Below are positions 51,440 through 61,378 of a stretch of 64,000 nucleotides of DNA, in pieces (the stretch's first letter is position 1; each line of letters starts with the position of its first letter). The notes below the pieces were generated by a model that worked only from the letters and a program-made list of their open reading frames with translations, searched no databases and was not told where the DNA came from. Source of the stretch: CAZNYN01 sp964577295 (GTDB taxonomy: Bacteria > Synergistota > Synergistia > Synergistales > Synergistaceae); the NCBI GenBank assembly GCA_964577295.1, contig CAZNYN010000006.1, positions 1 through 64,000 on the forward strand, read 5' to 3'. Both the position numbers and the translations under genes were made by a program.

Positions 51440-52919
51440 TTGCCCAGCCCTCTCTTTTTTGCAGCGCACTTATTCTGTGTTCCACCTGAGCAAGTCCGCC
51501 CTGGCTTTCAAGTCTGTATTTGCCCCATGAAAAATCGGGACAGCCTCTTATGAATATCTTTCTGTCAAATTCCTCTTCCCACAGTGCGAGGAAGGTCTCC
51601 GCGATATATTCAGCAACGGCAGTATGAGCCTCTACAAGCAGAGCTTCGGTGTTTGAGGAGGAGACTATTTTGCGGATAAAACGTTTTATCTGCATAGCAA
51701 CACCCTCTTCGCGCGTCACCCAGCCCAGCCCGCCGCAGAAGGGACAGCCGCGATTCAATGCGGCTCTTATATCAGTCCTTGCGCGTTTTCTCGTAATCTC
51801 CACAAGCCCAAGCCCCGTTACGCCATACACTCTGGCTTTGCACCTGTCTGTCTTGAAGAGCTCCTGAAGCTGAGATACAAGGTTATTTTTGTCCTCTTCC
51901 GTGTCCATATCTATAAAGTCAACGACCACTATTCCGCCGAGAGCCCTCAGTCTGAGCTGGCGCGCTATTTCCACGGACGCTTCCATATTTGTCTTGAGCA
52001 CTGTGTCGTTGAGATTCTTTGAACCTACAAATTTGCCCGTATTGACATCTATTACGGTAAGAGCCTCCGTCTGATCTATTACGAGGTATGCCCCCGAAGA
52101 GAGCCACACTTTCCTATCCTGAAGCTCTGCAAGCTGATTTTCTATGTTATAGATATCAAAGAGCGGCGTTTTGCCCTTGTAGAGATTTACCTCTATCTTC
52201 TGTTCGGCAAAGAATTTTTTCACAAAAAGCTCTATATTGGCTTTGTCTTCTTCTGTATCGACAACTATCTCGTCAATATCATCGGTAAGTTCGTCGCGCA
52301 GAACTCTCTCCAAAAGTCCCAAATCCCTGTGTATGAGGCATGGAGCGCTGTTCTGGTTCGCCTTTTTCTGTATGGATTCCCACTGGGCGACAAGCTCCTG
52401 AGCGTCATCCGAGAGACTTTCCAAGTCACAGTGTTCCGCAACTGTTCTTATAATTATTCCGAACCCCTGCGGTCGTATCTCTTTTGCTATATTTCTGAGG
52501 CGCTGGCGCTCGTCCTCATCCTCTATGCGCTTTGAGACTCCGGTCTCGTGCCCTCCCGGGATAAGCACCATGTAGCGCCCCGCGAGAGAGACTCGCGGAG
52601 AGACTCGTGCGCCTTTGCCCTTACGCGCGTTCTTTACAACTTGAACCAGCATCTCTATGCCCGGTTTGACATCTATTCCGCGGACATCGTCAAGGTATAA
52701 AAAGCCGTTGCGCCCGTCCCCTAAATTGAGGAATGCCGAGTGCATTCCGGGAAGTACGCTGTCGACCCTTGCTTTGTATATCTCGCCTGTTCTCTGATGT
52801 TCGAGCATTCTTTCGAGGAAAAAGTCGTAGAGCTTTCCTTTTTCATCTAAAATTGCGATTCTGACCTCTTCGGGATCTATTAAATTTGCGACAATCTTTT
52901 TTGTCCAGCCATCTGCCAT
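51414..52919 (-). CDS. rng: ribonuclease G/E family endoribonuclease
   Basis: This 501-residue RNase E/G catalytic core has an S1-like domain early (GEIYKARVDSVLPGMHSAFLN), the DNase I-like part with catalytic aspartates in VIDVNTGKFVG and GGIVVVDFIDMD, and the zinc-link CPFCGGLG. It cuts single-stranded AU-rich RNA in mRNA decay and rRNA maturation. Length indicates RNase G rather than full RNase E. The start is the ATG behind GGGGAGG. It follows a radical-SAM-associated gene by 14 bases and overlaps smc. Confidence 0.95.
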   Translation of the reverse strand: MADGWTKKIVANLIDPEEVRIAILDEKGKLYDFFLERMLEHQRTGEIYKARVDSVLPGMHSAFLNLGDGRNGFLYLDDVRGIDVKPGIEMLVQVVKNARKGKGARVSPRVSLAGRYMVLIPGGHETGVSKRIEDEDERQRLRNIAKEIRPQGFGIIIRTVAEHCDLESLSDDAQELVAQWESIQKKANQNSAPCLIHRDLGLLERVLRDELTDDIDEIVVDTEEDKANIELFVKKFFAEQKIEVNLYKGKTPLFDIYNIENQLAELQDRKVWLSSGAYLVIDQTEALTVIDVNTGKFVGSKNLNDTVLKTNMEASVEIARQLRLRALGGIVVVDFIDMDTEEDKNNLVSQLQELFKTDRCKARVYGVTGLGLVEITRKRARTDIRAALNRGCPFCGGLGWVTREEGVAMQIKRFIRKIVSSSNTEALLVEAHTAVAEYIAETFLALWEEEFDRKIFIRGCPDFSWGKYRLESQGGLAQVEHRISALQKREGWAIVHRSSSA

Positions 52920-52933
52920 GTTAAGACCTCCCC

Positions 52934-53536
52934 TTAAATGAGCGGACGCATTGCTGCCGATTGAGAATCCCATCTTCCGACTCTCTCTCTGACAATACGC
53001 AGGTCTGTCCATCCTTCGCATATGCCCGCCTCTTTAAGAGCCTTTACAAGACTTCCGGCGCTGCAGTGCTCAAGATCTCCGACTGTTAGTGTCACTGTGC
53101 CGTTCTCTATGGCCGATGCAAAGAGCTCGCCCTTTGCCTTGGCCTCTTCCTCAAGTATTTCGAGCGCTCTGCCGTCAAGTTCGAAACCACAGCCGTTCAG
53201 CGTGTATGTTCCCGCCGTGGCCAGCTTTGCAAGCGCAGGGCCGTCAACTTCCGCACACTTTAATATTTTTATACCGTGCGGCATATTTTTATTCCACTCT
53301 TCCAGATTGGAGTCATTCCACTCCTTAAACCAGAAGTCGGCAGGCTCTTCCTTGCCCTCTACCCCTATCGCAAGAGGAGGCCCAAGGCTTATGTGGGGAT
53401 GAGGAGAGAAACCTTCCGTAAATTCCTGGATAAGCCCCGTGCGCCTTGCCGCACGCGAAAACATTGTCGGAAGATCCATGTGATTCACAAATGTGATCCA
53501 CTCTTTTTTTTCAAATATTATTCTAATTCTCGGCAT
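52934..53536 (-). CDS. radical-SAM-associated DUF2344 (TIGR03936-type) protein
   Basis: This 200-residue protein matches the DUF2344 family that is encoded beside or fused to B12-binding radical SAM proteins. It opens with RIRIIFEKKEWITFVNHMDL, then GFSPHPHISLGPPLAIGVE, a conserved family motif. Its role is unknown. It overlaps the radical SAM gene upstream by 14 bases, as is usual for this pair, and rng follows. Conservation next to rng has led to a proposed link with rRNA or tRNA modification; that remains unproven. Confidence 0.88.
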   Translation of the reverse strand: MPRIRIIFEKKEWITFVNHMDLPTMFSRAARRTGLIQEFTEGFSPHPHISLGPPLAIGVEGKEEPADFWFKEWNDSNLEEWNKNMPHGIKILKCAEVDGPALAKLATAGTYTLNGCGFELDGRALEILEEEAKAKGELFASAIENGTVTLTVGDLEHCSAGSLVKALKEAGICEGWTDLRIVRERVGRWDSQSAAMRPLI

Positions 53537-55310
53537 AATTGCAGCCCCTCACGCTTGTCTTTCCCTGCCAGCCGCATCCGTTACATCCTTCGCGGCAGTC
53601 CTTCGTACAATCGGCGGAAAGAGCCTTCGCCCTTTCTCTCAGCAGATATGATTTTGTAACACCGGAATCGATATGATCCCAAGGAAGCTTTTCATCAAGA
53701 GACCTTGCGCGGCATGCGTAGCTGTCAGTGTCTATCTCAAGGTCGCGGAATACTTCCATCCATCTGTCAAAATTGAAGCACTCCGTCCATCCGTCAAATC
53801 GTTCCCCGCGTCTCCATGCCTCTTCTATGGCATCGGCAAGACGAGCGTCTCCGCGTGCAAAAACTCCCTCAAGGTATGTCTGCTCCGGTTCATGGTAGGC
53901 AAGGCTCACCTTTCTGTTGCGTATGCTGTTTTTGACCCACCGTCCTCTTTCCTTAAGAGAAGCTCTGTCGAGCTGAGGTTCCCACTGGAAAGGCGTGTGA
54001 GCCTTCGGCACAAAGCCCGCAAGAGATGCATTCACATCTCCGCGTCTTTTGTGTTTTTTCGCTATGGAGACTGCTTTATTGCATATATCCAAAATTCCCG
54101 CGAGATCCTCGTCAGTCTCTGTAGGCAGCCCCATCATAAAGTAGAGCTTCACTCTGTCCCATCCGTGCGAGAATGTTGCTTCGAGAGCTGATTCTATATC
54201 CGCGTCACTGACACCTTTGTTTATAACATTGCGCAGCCTTTGAGTGCCTGCCTCGGGCGCAAAAGTCAGTCCACCCTTGCGTATGCTCTCGAGCCCTGCC
54301 GCCATATTGACGGAAAAGGCGTCTACGCGCAGACTGGGCAGGCTCAGCTTTATCTGGTTCTTCGCAAGCAGAGGCGCAAACCGCTTGAATGTTTCGTCCA
54401 AAGGAGACCAGTCGCATGTAGCAAGAGAAAGCAGACCTACTTCCTCCCAGCCCGTATTGTCCAGAAGCTGAGAAACCTGCGAAACCACAGAATCGGCACT
54501 TCTTTCGCGCACAGGTCTGTCTATCATCCCGGCCTGACAGAAGCGGCAGCCTCTCGTGCAGCCTTTGAATACCTGAACGGCTATTCTGTCGTGAACTATG
54601 CCCGTATTCGGCACTATCATATCCGTGGGGTAGAACGAATTGTCCAAGTCCTCCGCTATTCTGCGCCTTACAGGCTTCGAAGGCGGAAGCTGAGGAACAT
54701 AGACTCCCTCTATTTTTGACAGAGCTTCTAATTTTTCCGCTCTCGAACGTCCCTTCAGCGAGTGAAGCAGCTCATAGACTTCGGGAAGCAGAACTTCTCC
54801 GTCTCCTATGCAGAAAGCGTCTATAAAAGGCGCAACGGGTTCGGGAGAGAGAGCGCCGGGGCCTCCCGCAAGCACTATCGGATCGTTGTCGCCCCTGTGT
54901 TCGGAGCGGAAAGGTATTCCGCCCAGGTCGAGAATTGTGAGTATATTCGTGTAGGAAAGCTCATACTGCAATGTAAAGCCCACTACGTCAAATTCTGAGA
55001 TAGGCCTTTTGCTCTCAAGAGACCACAGAGGTGTCTTTGAGGAGCGAAGCAGCTCCTCAAGGTCGAGCCACGGAGCATAGACACGCTCCGCATCGGCGTA
55101 AGGGAGTTTCTTTGTAAGAGAGTAGAGAATCTGAAAGCCCAGATAGCTCATACCCACTTCGTAAAGGTCGGGGAATGCGTAACAGACACGCAGAATATCG
55201 GAGCCCTCTTTGACCGCGCCAGTCCCCCATTCGCCTCCGACGTACCTTGACGGACGTTTGACGCCGCCTAAGAGTCTGCGTCGGTTATCTGCCTCAAATT
55301 GCATCGGCAT
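53523..55310 (-). CDS. B12-binding-type radical SAM protein (TIGR03960 family)
   Basis: This 595-residue protein has an N-terminal region (about 1-200) related to B12-binding domains and PGALSPEP, then a radical SAM core whose cluster cysteines are in FKGCTRGCRFCQAG (C-x3-C-x2-C). The C-terminal stretch has more cysteines (CTKDCREGCNGCGW), which could hold an extra Fe-S cluster. Radical SAM enzymes of this group are uncharacterised, probably modifying RNA or protein. The ATG is preceded by AGGAGG. It is coupled to the DUF2344 gene. Confidence 0.88.
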   Translation of the reverse strand: MPMQFEADNRRRLLGGVKRPSRYVGGEWGTGAVKEGSDILRVCYAFPDLYEVGMSYLGFQILYSLTKKLPYADAERVYAPWLDLEELLRSSKTPLWSLESKRPISEFDVVGFTLQYELSYTNILTILDLGGIPFRSEHRGDNDPIVLAGGPGALSPEPVAPFIDAFCIGDGEVLLPEVYELLHSLKGRSRAEKLEALSKIEGVYVPQLPPSKPVRRRIAEDLDNSFYPTDMIVPNTGIVHDRIAVQVFKGCTRGCRFCQAGMIDRPVRERSADSVVSQVSQLLDNTGWEEVGLLSLATCDWSPLDETFKRFAPLLAKNQIKLSLPSLRVDAFSVNMAAGLESIRKGGLTFAPEAGTQRLRNVINKGVSDADIESALEATFSHGWDRVKLYFMMGLPTETDEDLAGILDICNKAVSIAKKHKRRGDVNASLAGFVPKAHTPFQWEPQLDRASLKERGRWVKNSIRNRKVSLAYHEPEQTYLEGVFARGDARLADAIEEAWRRGERFDGWTECFNFDRWMEVFRDLEIDTDSYACRARSLDEKLPWDHIDSGVTKSYLLRERAKALSADCTKDCREGCNGCGWQGKTSVRGCNYAEN

Positions 55311-55413
55311 TTTTATAATCCTCCTGAAACACAGTTTTGCCCTGATATGAACAAACACCGTATCTAAATTTTACCGTCCTCCGTGTTCTGGCGGACGAGG
55401 TAATTTCTTTGTG

Positions 55414-56529
55414 TTAAAATCTATTTTCCTTTGACACTATGACAACGCTCTGCACAAGAGCCAGAGCGACTGCTACGGCAAGCAGTGCGCTTCCTCCGTA
55501 GCTGAAAAGAGGCAGAGGAAGTCCCGTGACCGGAGCAAGTCCCATGCTCATTGCGACGCTTTCAGTTATCTGAAACCATAGCCACGCCGCTATGGCCGTA
55601 ACCATTATCTTCGCCTGCATATCCTTTGTATATTGAGCGGCAGCCAATATGCGCCACAGCAAAAGTCCGAAAAGCAGAAGAACTATGGAGCTTCCTATAA
55701 ATCCAAATTCTTCCGAAAATACACTGAATATGAAATCTGTATGCGGCTCAGGCAGGAAGTGAAGCTTTCCCTGAGTTCCCTGCATAAAGCCCTTTCCCCA
55801 AAAACCGCCTGAACCTACCGCGATTCTTGACTGTATTACGTTGTAGCCCGCTCCTTGCGGGTCTATAGTCGGGTCTATAAATACCATCATGCGCATTCTC
55901 TGGTACGGTTTAAGCACCAGCCACCCTACAGGCAGAAGTGCCAGTCCCGAAATAACCATGCCCGCCAAAAATTTTACCGGCGTACCTGCCACTATAAGCA
56001 CGGCAAATAGCATAACAGAGTATACCAGAGCGCTTCCAAGGTCCGGCTGAAGCAGTATCAGCCCTATCAAAAAACCTGCCAAAAGCAGGGATGCGAATAT
56101 GCCCTTAGCGTTTGTGGGAGGCAGCTTTGCACACAGCACGCTGAGTGCCATCGCAAGCACAACCTTCCCCATCTCAGAGGGCTGAAAGCGTATAAAGCCC
56201 AAGTTAAACCAGCTTTGAGCCCCTTTTGAGGTATGTCCCACTATCAGCAGGAGCACAAGCATTAAAGACAGAACACCAAACAACGGCACGGTCAGAGACA
56301 GAATCCTTCTGTATCCGACCTTTAAGATTAACAAATATATGACGGCGCTCACTCCGCCCCAGATAAGCTGGCGGAGTGCATAGCCGGAAAGCCCCTTGTC
56401 CGCCGACGCGGGGCTGGCACTGTATATAGCCGCAACTCCAAGAAGAAAGAGCAGAACGACCAAGATAAGCATTACATAATCCGTATATGCTTTTATGTCG
56501 CTCCATCGGCTCGAAAGTCTTTCTGACAT
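55414..56529 (-). CDS. rodA: rod shape-determining glycosyltransferase RodA
   Basis: This 371-residue SEDS protein has about ten hydrophobic helices, LILLQPDLGSALVYS with the catalytic aspartate, GKGFMQGTQGKLHFLPEPHTDFIFSV-like loop (split here: LHFLPEPHTDFIF), and GLPLPLFSYGGSAL near the end. It polymerises lipid II into glycan with PBP2, encoded 1.8 kb upstream as mrdA. It starts immediately after the minE stop, so it is read in the min unit. Confidence 0.95.
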   Translation of the reverse strand: MSERLSSRWSDIKAYTDYVMLILVVLLFLLGVAAIYSASPASADKGLSGYALRQLIWGGVSAVIYLLILKVGYRRILSLTVPLFGVLSLMLVLLLIVGHTSKGAQSWFNLGFIRFQPSEMGKVVLAMALSVLCAKLPPTNAKGIFASLLLAGFLIGLILLQPDLGSALVYSVMLFAVLIVAGTPVKFLAGMVISGLALLPVGWLVLKPYQRMRMMVFIDPTIDPQGAGYNVIQSRIAVGSGGFWGKGFMQGTQGKLHFLPEPHTDFIFSVFSEEFGFIGSSIVLLLFGLLLWRILAAAQYTKDMQAKIMVTAIAAWLWFQITESVAMSMGLAPVTGLPLPLFSYGGSALLAVAVALALVQSVVIVSKENRF

Positions 56530-56799
56530 TTATTTACCTCTGGTGCGGCGCTCCATGTTCTTAAGAGGTATGCTTGCAACCAGAGCAACGGAGCGATCCT
56601 CTCTGTTAAGTTCTATCTCTATTCCGCCCTCGTCTATCTCCAGGTACTTTTTGATTGTCTGAATCATCTCCTCGCGAAGCGCATTCAGCGTTTCGGGCGC
56701 TATGTCGTTTCTGTCGTGGATAAGGACAAGCTGCAGACGTTCCTTTGCGACAGATCCGCTCTTTTCTTTATTAAACATTTTGGACAGGAAATCAAACAT
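56530..56799 (-). CDS. minE: cell division topological specificity factor MinE
   Basis: This 89-residue protein opens with a membrane-targeting helix (MFDFLSKMFN), then AKERLQLVLIHDRNDIAPETL, the MinD-interacting stretch, and a C-terminal dimerisation part. MinE drives the oscillation of MinCD away from midcell by stimulating MinD ATPase. It lies 8 bases after minD and touches rodA. Confidence 0.95.
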   Translation of the reverse strand: MFDFLSKMFNKEKSGSVAKERLQLVLIHDRNDIAPETLNALREEMIQTIKKYLEIDEGGIEIELNREDRSVALVASIPLKNMERRTRGK

Positions 56800-56807
56800 A
56801 CAATCAC

Positions 56808-57605
56808 CTACTTCAATCCAAATATTCTGGCGAAGAAACCTTTTCGTTCAGGCGTTAAATCAAGGAACGGAACATTTTCTCCGCAAATTCTCTTTGCGAT
56901 ATTGGAATAAGCCATGGCTGCCTTGGATGTTCCCGAAAGAGTCAGGGGCTCTCCTCTGTTTGACGATGTGACAATGCTCTCGTCGTCCGGGATAACTCCT
57001 ATGAGGTCTATTGCCAAGATATCAAGGACATCCTGCACATCCAGCATCTCGCCGCGCTGTACCATGTCAGGTCTGATTCTGTTGACAATAAGGCGGATCG
57101 GGGATTTGTTCATAGATTCAAGCAGTCCTATTATTCTGTCCGCGTCTCTTACTGCGGAGACCTCGGGAGTTGCTATCACAAGAGCCTCGTCCGCACCTGC
57201 CGCCGAGTTGCGGAATCCTGACTCTATGCCTGCGGGGCTGTCAACAAGGACAAAATCAAATTCTTTTCTGAGCTCCTCGCAAAGAATCATCATCTGCTCC
57301 GCCGTAACCGCATCCTTCGTTCTTGACTGAGCTGTAGGTATCATATAAAGATTTTCAAGCCTCTTGTCCTTTATCAAGGCCTGATTCAAACGGCAATTAC
57401 CTTCGACTATATCAACAAGTGTGTAGACAATACGATTCTCAAGACCCATTATTACATCAAGATTCCTAAGGCCGACGTCTCCGTCGATAGCGACAACCTT
57501 GTGGCCGGCAGCGGCAAGCGCCACCGCCAAGTTGGCAGTGGTTGTGGTCTTTCCTACTCCGCCCTTACCGGAAGTTATGACGATTATCCTGCAGCTCAAC
57601 TTCAA
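56808..57605 (-). CDS. minD: septum site-determining ATPase MinD
   Basis: This 265-residue ParA/MinD ATPase has the deviant Walker A KGGVGKTTTTANLA, VVAIDGDVGLRNLD, LVDSPAGIESGF, and a C-terminal amphipathic membrane-targeting helix (GFFARIFGLK). ATP-bound dimers bind the membrane and recruit MinC. It lies between minC and minE in the usual order. Confidence 0.97.
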   Translation of the reverse strand: MKLSCRIIVITSGKGGVGKTTTTANLAVALAAAGHKVVAIDGDVGLRNLDVIMGLENRIVYTLVDIVEGNCRLNQALIKDKRLENLYMIPTAQSRTKDAVTAEQMMILCEELRKEFDFVLVDSPAGIESGFRNSAAGADEALVIATPEVSAVRDADRIIGLLESMNKSPIRLIVNRIRPDMVQRGEMLDVQDVLDILAIDLIGVIPDDESIVTSSNRGEPLTLSGTSKAAMAYSNIAKRICGENVPFLDLTPERKGFFARIFGLK

Positions 57606-57614
57606 TCACGCTCC

Positions 57615-58295
57615 TTATATAATTGGCCAGTCTGTGACTGTTACTTCATCGTTAATGACAGTCACGACCGTTGGCTTACCCCAAAAATCAGAGGAAGATT
57701 CTATTATTCCTACCTTGCTTCCAATGCGAATCTGTCCTGCTTCCATAGCACATGCCGATACAGACATGCTGTTATCGCCGCCGCATCCGGCATGAACAAG
57801 ACCGCTGAGGCGTCCGAGAACAACAATATGTCCTCCTGCCTTTACTTCCGCGCCCCTGTTTACATGACCTGCAACTATTATATCTCCGCTGTGAGAAAGG
57901 CTCTGTCCGCTGCGCAGATTTCCGCTGTATAAAAATCCTTTTTCTGCGGCATTATCGGAATTTGACACATTCGCCGACGAATGAGAAGAGATATCCGCAT
58001 CGTCTTCGATAATAGAAAGCCCCAGGCGTTTGAGAACATTTTTTGAATCTTCGTCGTCCACAATCCACCCTGCCACATTGCACCCCGAAGGGGCTATAAA
58101 AATCTCCCATATTTTAAGCACAAGAGAAGGTGAAACCTGACGCGACTGCATATCGATAACAACGCGGAAGCTCTCTAAAAAATTCTGGCCTCTGTCGCTT
58201 ACCGAGATAAATTCCTTTAACATCTCCTCCTCGCCTATATCATCAGGGACGATACATTTGAGAAATCCTGCCTGCCTGCCTTTAAGCTGAATCAC
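57615..58295 (-). CDS. minC: septum formation inhibitor MinC
   Basis: This 226-residue protein has an N-terminal FtsZ-inhibiting domain (about 1-100) and a C-terminal beta-helix domain with SGDIIVAGHVNRGAEVKAGGHIVVLG-type repeats (start SGDIIVAGHVNRGAE) and the MinD contact RIGSKVGIIESS. It blocks FtsZ polymers near the poles. It starts 24 bases after the mrdA stop, placing the min genes in the mre/mrd transcript. Confidence 0.93.
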   Translation of the reverse strand: MIQLKGRQAGFLKCIVPDDIGEEEMLKEFISVSDRGQNFLESFRVVIDMQSRQVSPSLVLKIWEIFIAPSGCNVAGWIVDDEDSKNVLKRLGLSIIEDDADISSHSSANVSNSDNAAEKGFLYSGNLRSGQSLSHSGDIIVAGHVNRGAEVKAGGHIVVLGRLSGLVHAGCGGDNSMSVSACAMEAGQIRIGSKVGIIESSSDFWGKPTVVTVINDEVTVTDWPII

Positions 58296-58319
58296 GGCAT
58301 GCCCTCCTAACCTGCTCTA

Positions 58320-60092
58320 TTAGTTCACCGCTTTTTCCGGCTGTGGTTCCGTAAATTTTGTACCGTTAACAAGATAATTCAGCATCTTTCCTACAATAGG
58401 CCCTGTCACGGACGAACCGGCCTTGCCCGCTTCGGCTATGGCAACAACCACGTAGCGCGGCTTTTCCGCGGGAGCGTATCCTGCAAACCATGCGTGGTCG
58501 TCTCCCTGAGTATTCTGAGCAGTTCCTGTCTTTCCAGCGACACTGACTCCGAAATTGTTTGATTTGCGCCCAGTTCCGCTCGTGGTGACTTCAAGAAGCC
58601 CCGACCGCAGAATGTTTATTATCCCTTTATCAACGTCCAAAGGACTATATTGAACAGGAGCCGCAGAATTGAGTCTCGGCGTTAATAGTTTACCACCATT
58701 GGCGACGGCGGCATACGCCCTCAGCACTTGAAGAGGAGTCATAAGCACATAGCCCTGCCCTATGGAATAGTTTACAGTATCACCGCCGTACCAGCTCTCT
58801 TTTATTCTCTTCTTCTTCCACTCGGGACCGGCTGTTGTTCCGGTTATCTCCCCCGGGATATCTATGCCAGTCTTGCTGCCCGCTCCGTACTTTTTAGCCA
58901 TTGCGGATAGTTTGTCAATCCCAAGCCAGACTGCGGTCTGGTAAAAAAAGACGTCACATGAGTCTCTCAAGGCGGCTTCCACATTTTCCGTACCGTGCCC
59001 CGACCGTTTCCAGCAGCGGAAGCGTCTGTCTCCAAGTTCAAAATAACCGGGGCATCTTACTGTCGTTCTTGTGTTGATAATGTGATTTTCCAACACGGCA
59101 GAGGCCGTAATTATCTTAAACGTAGAGGCTGGCGGATAGCCGCCGGATATAGCCCTGTTCATCATCGGACGTTCTTTGTGATCAGTGAGAGCCGCCCATT
59201 CCTTGCTTGAAATTCCCCATGTCAGCGGGTTGGGATCGTAACTGGGGGATGAGTAGAGACATTTTACGGAGCCGTCGTTGACATCCATGGCGATAATAGC
59301 ACCCCTAAAATTTCCCATAAGCTCGGCTGCATAGCGCTGAGCGGCAAGATCCACGGTAAGAACTATATCTTTGCCGCGCTTTGACTCCATGTAGCTCATA
59401 TCTCTGAGTTTGCGCCCTCTGGAGTCAACTTCTATGACTTCTTCTCCCGCATCTCCGCGAAGCTCATCCTCATACGAATATTCTATACCATTTTTGCCGA
59501 TAGTGTCTCCGCCTCTGTATGGCGAACCCTTTCTGGACTCCAGTTCATCTTTTGTTATCTCGGAGACGTAGCCTACTATATGAGCGGTATATTCAGCGGC
59601 AGGGTACGTCCGCCTCCAGACCGGGGAAAGAAAGAGAGCTTCCTTGAAATCTTTGTCCGCGACAAATTCTATTACCTGAGTAAAGGTAAGATTGGACGCT
59701 ACTGTTATGGCCCTGTACGGAGCTGAGTACTGCTTTTCTATCAGAGCTTTGAGTTTTTCCTCGTCCATCGGTATTCCGTTGCGGCTAAGAAGATTTGCAA
59801 CAAGCTTAAGATTTTTGTCCTTTTGCAAATCAATCGGGTAGCCATTTATGTTAAAAGTCCTTACATTAACTGCCAAAGGAGCACCGTAGGCATCGGTTAT
59901 ATTGCCGCGCGGCGGTATGATTCTGAGTATTCGAAGTCTGTTCTGCGAAGCGAGGCCGATATATTCGTCAGACCGTATTATCTGAAAGAAGACAAGAGCC
60001 GTTATAAGCAGAAAAACTGTGCATAATACGAGGAACTGCAGTGACATTATCCTCTTTTCCGCATTATAACGCTCGTACTGTGCGTTAGACAT
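58320..60092 (-). CDS. mrdA: penicillin-binding protein 2 (transpeptidase)
   Basis: This 590-residue class B PBP has one N-terminal membrane helix (about 18-40), a dimerisation domain (RGNITDAYGAPLAVNV), the nucleophile motif STFK in GYPPASTFKIITA, and the KTG motif AGKTGTAQ. It crosslinks the side-wall peptidoglycan made by RodA. It overlaps mreD by 8 bases and completes a mreBCD-mrdA set, which points to a rod-shaped cell. Confidence 0.95.
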   Translation of the reverse strand: MSNAQYERYNAEKRIMSLQFLVLCTVFLLITALVFFQIIRSDEYIGLASQNRLRILRIIPPRGNITDAYGAPLAVNVRTFNINGYPIDLQKDKNLKLVANLLSRNGIPMDEEKLKALIEKQYSAPYRAITVASNLTFTQVIEFVADKDFKEALFLSPVWRRTYPAAEYTAHIVGYVSEITKDELESRKGSPYRGGDTIGKNGIEYSYEDELRGDAGEEVIEVDSRGRKLRDMSYMESKRGKDIVLTVDLAAQRYAAELMGNFRGAIIAMDVNDGSVKCLYSSPSYDPNPLTWGISSKEWAALTDHKERPMMNRAISGGYPPASTFKIITASAVLENHIINTRTTVRCPGYFELGDRRFRCWKRSGHGTENVEAALRDSCDVFFYQTAVWLGIDKLSAMAKKYGAGSKTGIDIPGEITGTTAGPEWKKKRIKESWYGGDTVNYSIGQGYVLMTPLQVLRAYAAVANGGKLLTPRLNSAAPVQYSPLDVDKGIINILRSGLLEVTTSGTGRKSNNFGVSVAGKTGTAQNTQGDDHAWFAGYAPAEKPRYVVVAIAEAGKAGSSVTGPIVGKMLNYLVNGTKFTEPQPEKAVN

Positions 60093-60552
60093 GCTTGTCT
60101 GAAGCCTTCCAGTAAAGGAGGGAAATTATTATAATAACGGGCACTGCGAGAAGGGACTGCACAGTAATCTGTCTTACCGCGGCCTGGCTCGGTATCATCC
60201 AGAATATATAGTGGACTATGCCCGAAACAAGCTGAGCTGCCATAGATATTACGGTAAATAAGGTAACGGTTCTTCCCTGCGCGGGTGTTATCTGCCACAC
60301 AAAACATGCGGCAGAGACAACGGCTGCATTCACGGCGGCGGAGAGCCCCGTAAGATTTGTCCACCGAAGATCCCAAAGCAGACCGCCGAAAAACGCAGCC
60401 CAAATAAGTATTATCTGCCTGTCTTTCCTGTTGTTTGAAAGAAGAGCGCTCAAGATTATGCCGAGAAGGAATATATCCGGAACCATACTGAGCCCCATCA
60501 TCAAAACCTGAGCGAAGTCCTGTATAAGCCAAAGTGCGGCAAGAGCAATCAT
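60085..60552 (-). CDS. mreD: rod shape-determining protein MreD
   Basis: This 155-residue integral membrane protein has about five hydrophobic helices. Sequence conservation in MreD is low, and the call rests on size, hydropathy, FFGGLLWDLRWTNLTGLSA (a typical MreD stretch) and its place between mreC and mrdA. It overlaps mreC by 4 bases and mrdA by 8. Confidence 0.9.
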   Translation of the reverse strand: MIALAALWLIQDFAQVLMMGLSMVPDIFLLGIILSALLSNNRKDRQIILIWAAFFGGLLWDLRWTNLTGLSAAVNAAVVSAACFVWQITPAQGRTVTLFTVISMAAQLVSGIVHYIFWMIPSQAAVRQITVQSLLAVPVIIIISLLYWKASDKHV

Positions 60553-61340
60553 TTCACACCGGCCTCATATGCCACAAACACCTCTACACTGTAAAGCTGT
60601 GTAAGGTGTGCGCCTGCTTGTAAATTCATCTGAATAAACCCTTCTCTCGACTCTCCGACAGAGAGAATTGTCCCTATCGGTATTCCCGGCGGGATAAGCT
60701 CGCTCATAAGCGATGTTGTAAGCTTCATTCCCCTTTTGAGCTGCCTGCTTTCGGGAATATAAAGAAGCTTCAGGTTGCCTTTATCATCTCCGTTGACGAC
60801 ACCGAGGTCACGCGTTTCATCCACAGCGGCGGCAATCATAAACGAAGACGAAGTTATAAGCTCCACCCACGAGTAATTGCTTCCGACTCTTACGACGCGC
60901 CCTATGAGAAAACCTTCCGACATCACGGCCGAACCTTCCTTGATGCCGTCCTCTGCGCCTTTGTCGATTCTGAGCTCCTGCCACCACTCTTCCGGGTAGC
61001 GCAGTGTCACCTGAGAGTAAACATAGCCTCCATGCATCTCCTTGGGTTTTGTCTTCGCCTTTTCAAGAGCTTCATACATAGCCATGTTCTTTTTTTCAAG
61101 TGCGGCAACTCTGTCTCTCAGCGATGAACGCTCCAATATCCAGTTGCCGCTCAGTTTTATCACATTGCGCAGCTCCATAACAGGCCTTTCGGGGTAGTAG
61201 AGCACTGTGTTGACTGCATCCACAAAAAACAATTGCCCTTTGGGGAAGGCAAACATCAGAAGCAACACGACAACCCCGAGTATAAACGCGACAGCACCGT
61301 GATACCATGGTTTTAACTCTCTGTTAGCAATCTGCATCAC
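60549..61340 (-). CDS. mreC: rod shape-determining protein MreC
   Basis: This 263-residue protein has an N-terminal membrane anchor (about 13-33), a coiled coil (about 65-95) and the extracytoplasmic beta domains with GFLIGRVVRVGSNYSWVELIT and LIPPGIPIGTILSV. MreC links MreB inside the cell to PBP2 outside. It lies 38 bases after mreB. Confidence 0.95.
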   Translation of the reverse strand: MMQIANRELKPWYHGAVAFILGVVVLLLMFAFPKGQLFFVDAVNTVLYYPERPVMELRNVIKLSGNWILERSSLRDRVAALEKKNMAMYEALEKAKTKPKEMHGGYVYSQVTLRYPEEWWQELRIDKGAEDGIKEGSAVMSEGFLIGRVVRVGSNYSWVELITSSSFMIAAAVDETRDLGVVNGDDKGNLKLLYIPESRQLKRGMKLTTSLMSELIPPGIPIGTILSVGESREGFIQMNLQAGAHLTQLYSVEVFVAYEAGVK

Positions 61341-61378
61341 TGCGTCTCCAAGTCAAAAAAGCACAGACGGACAGAGCT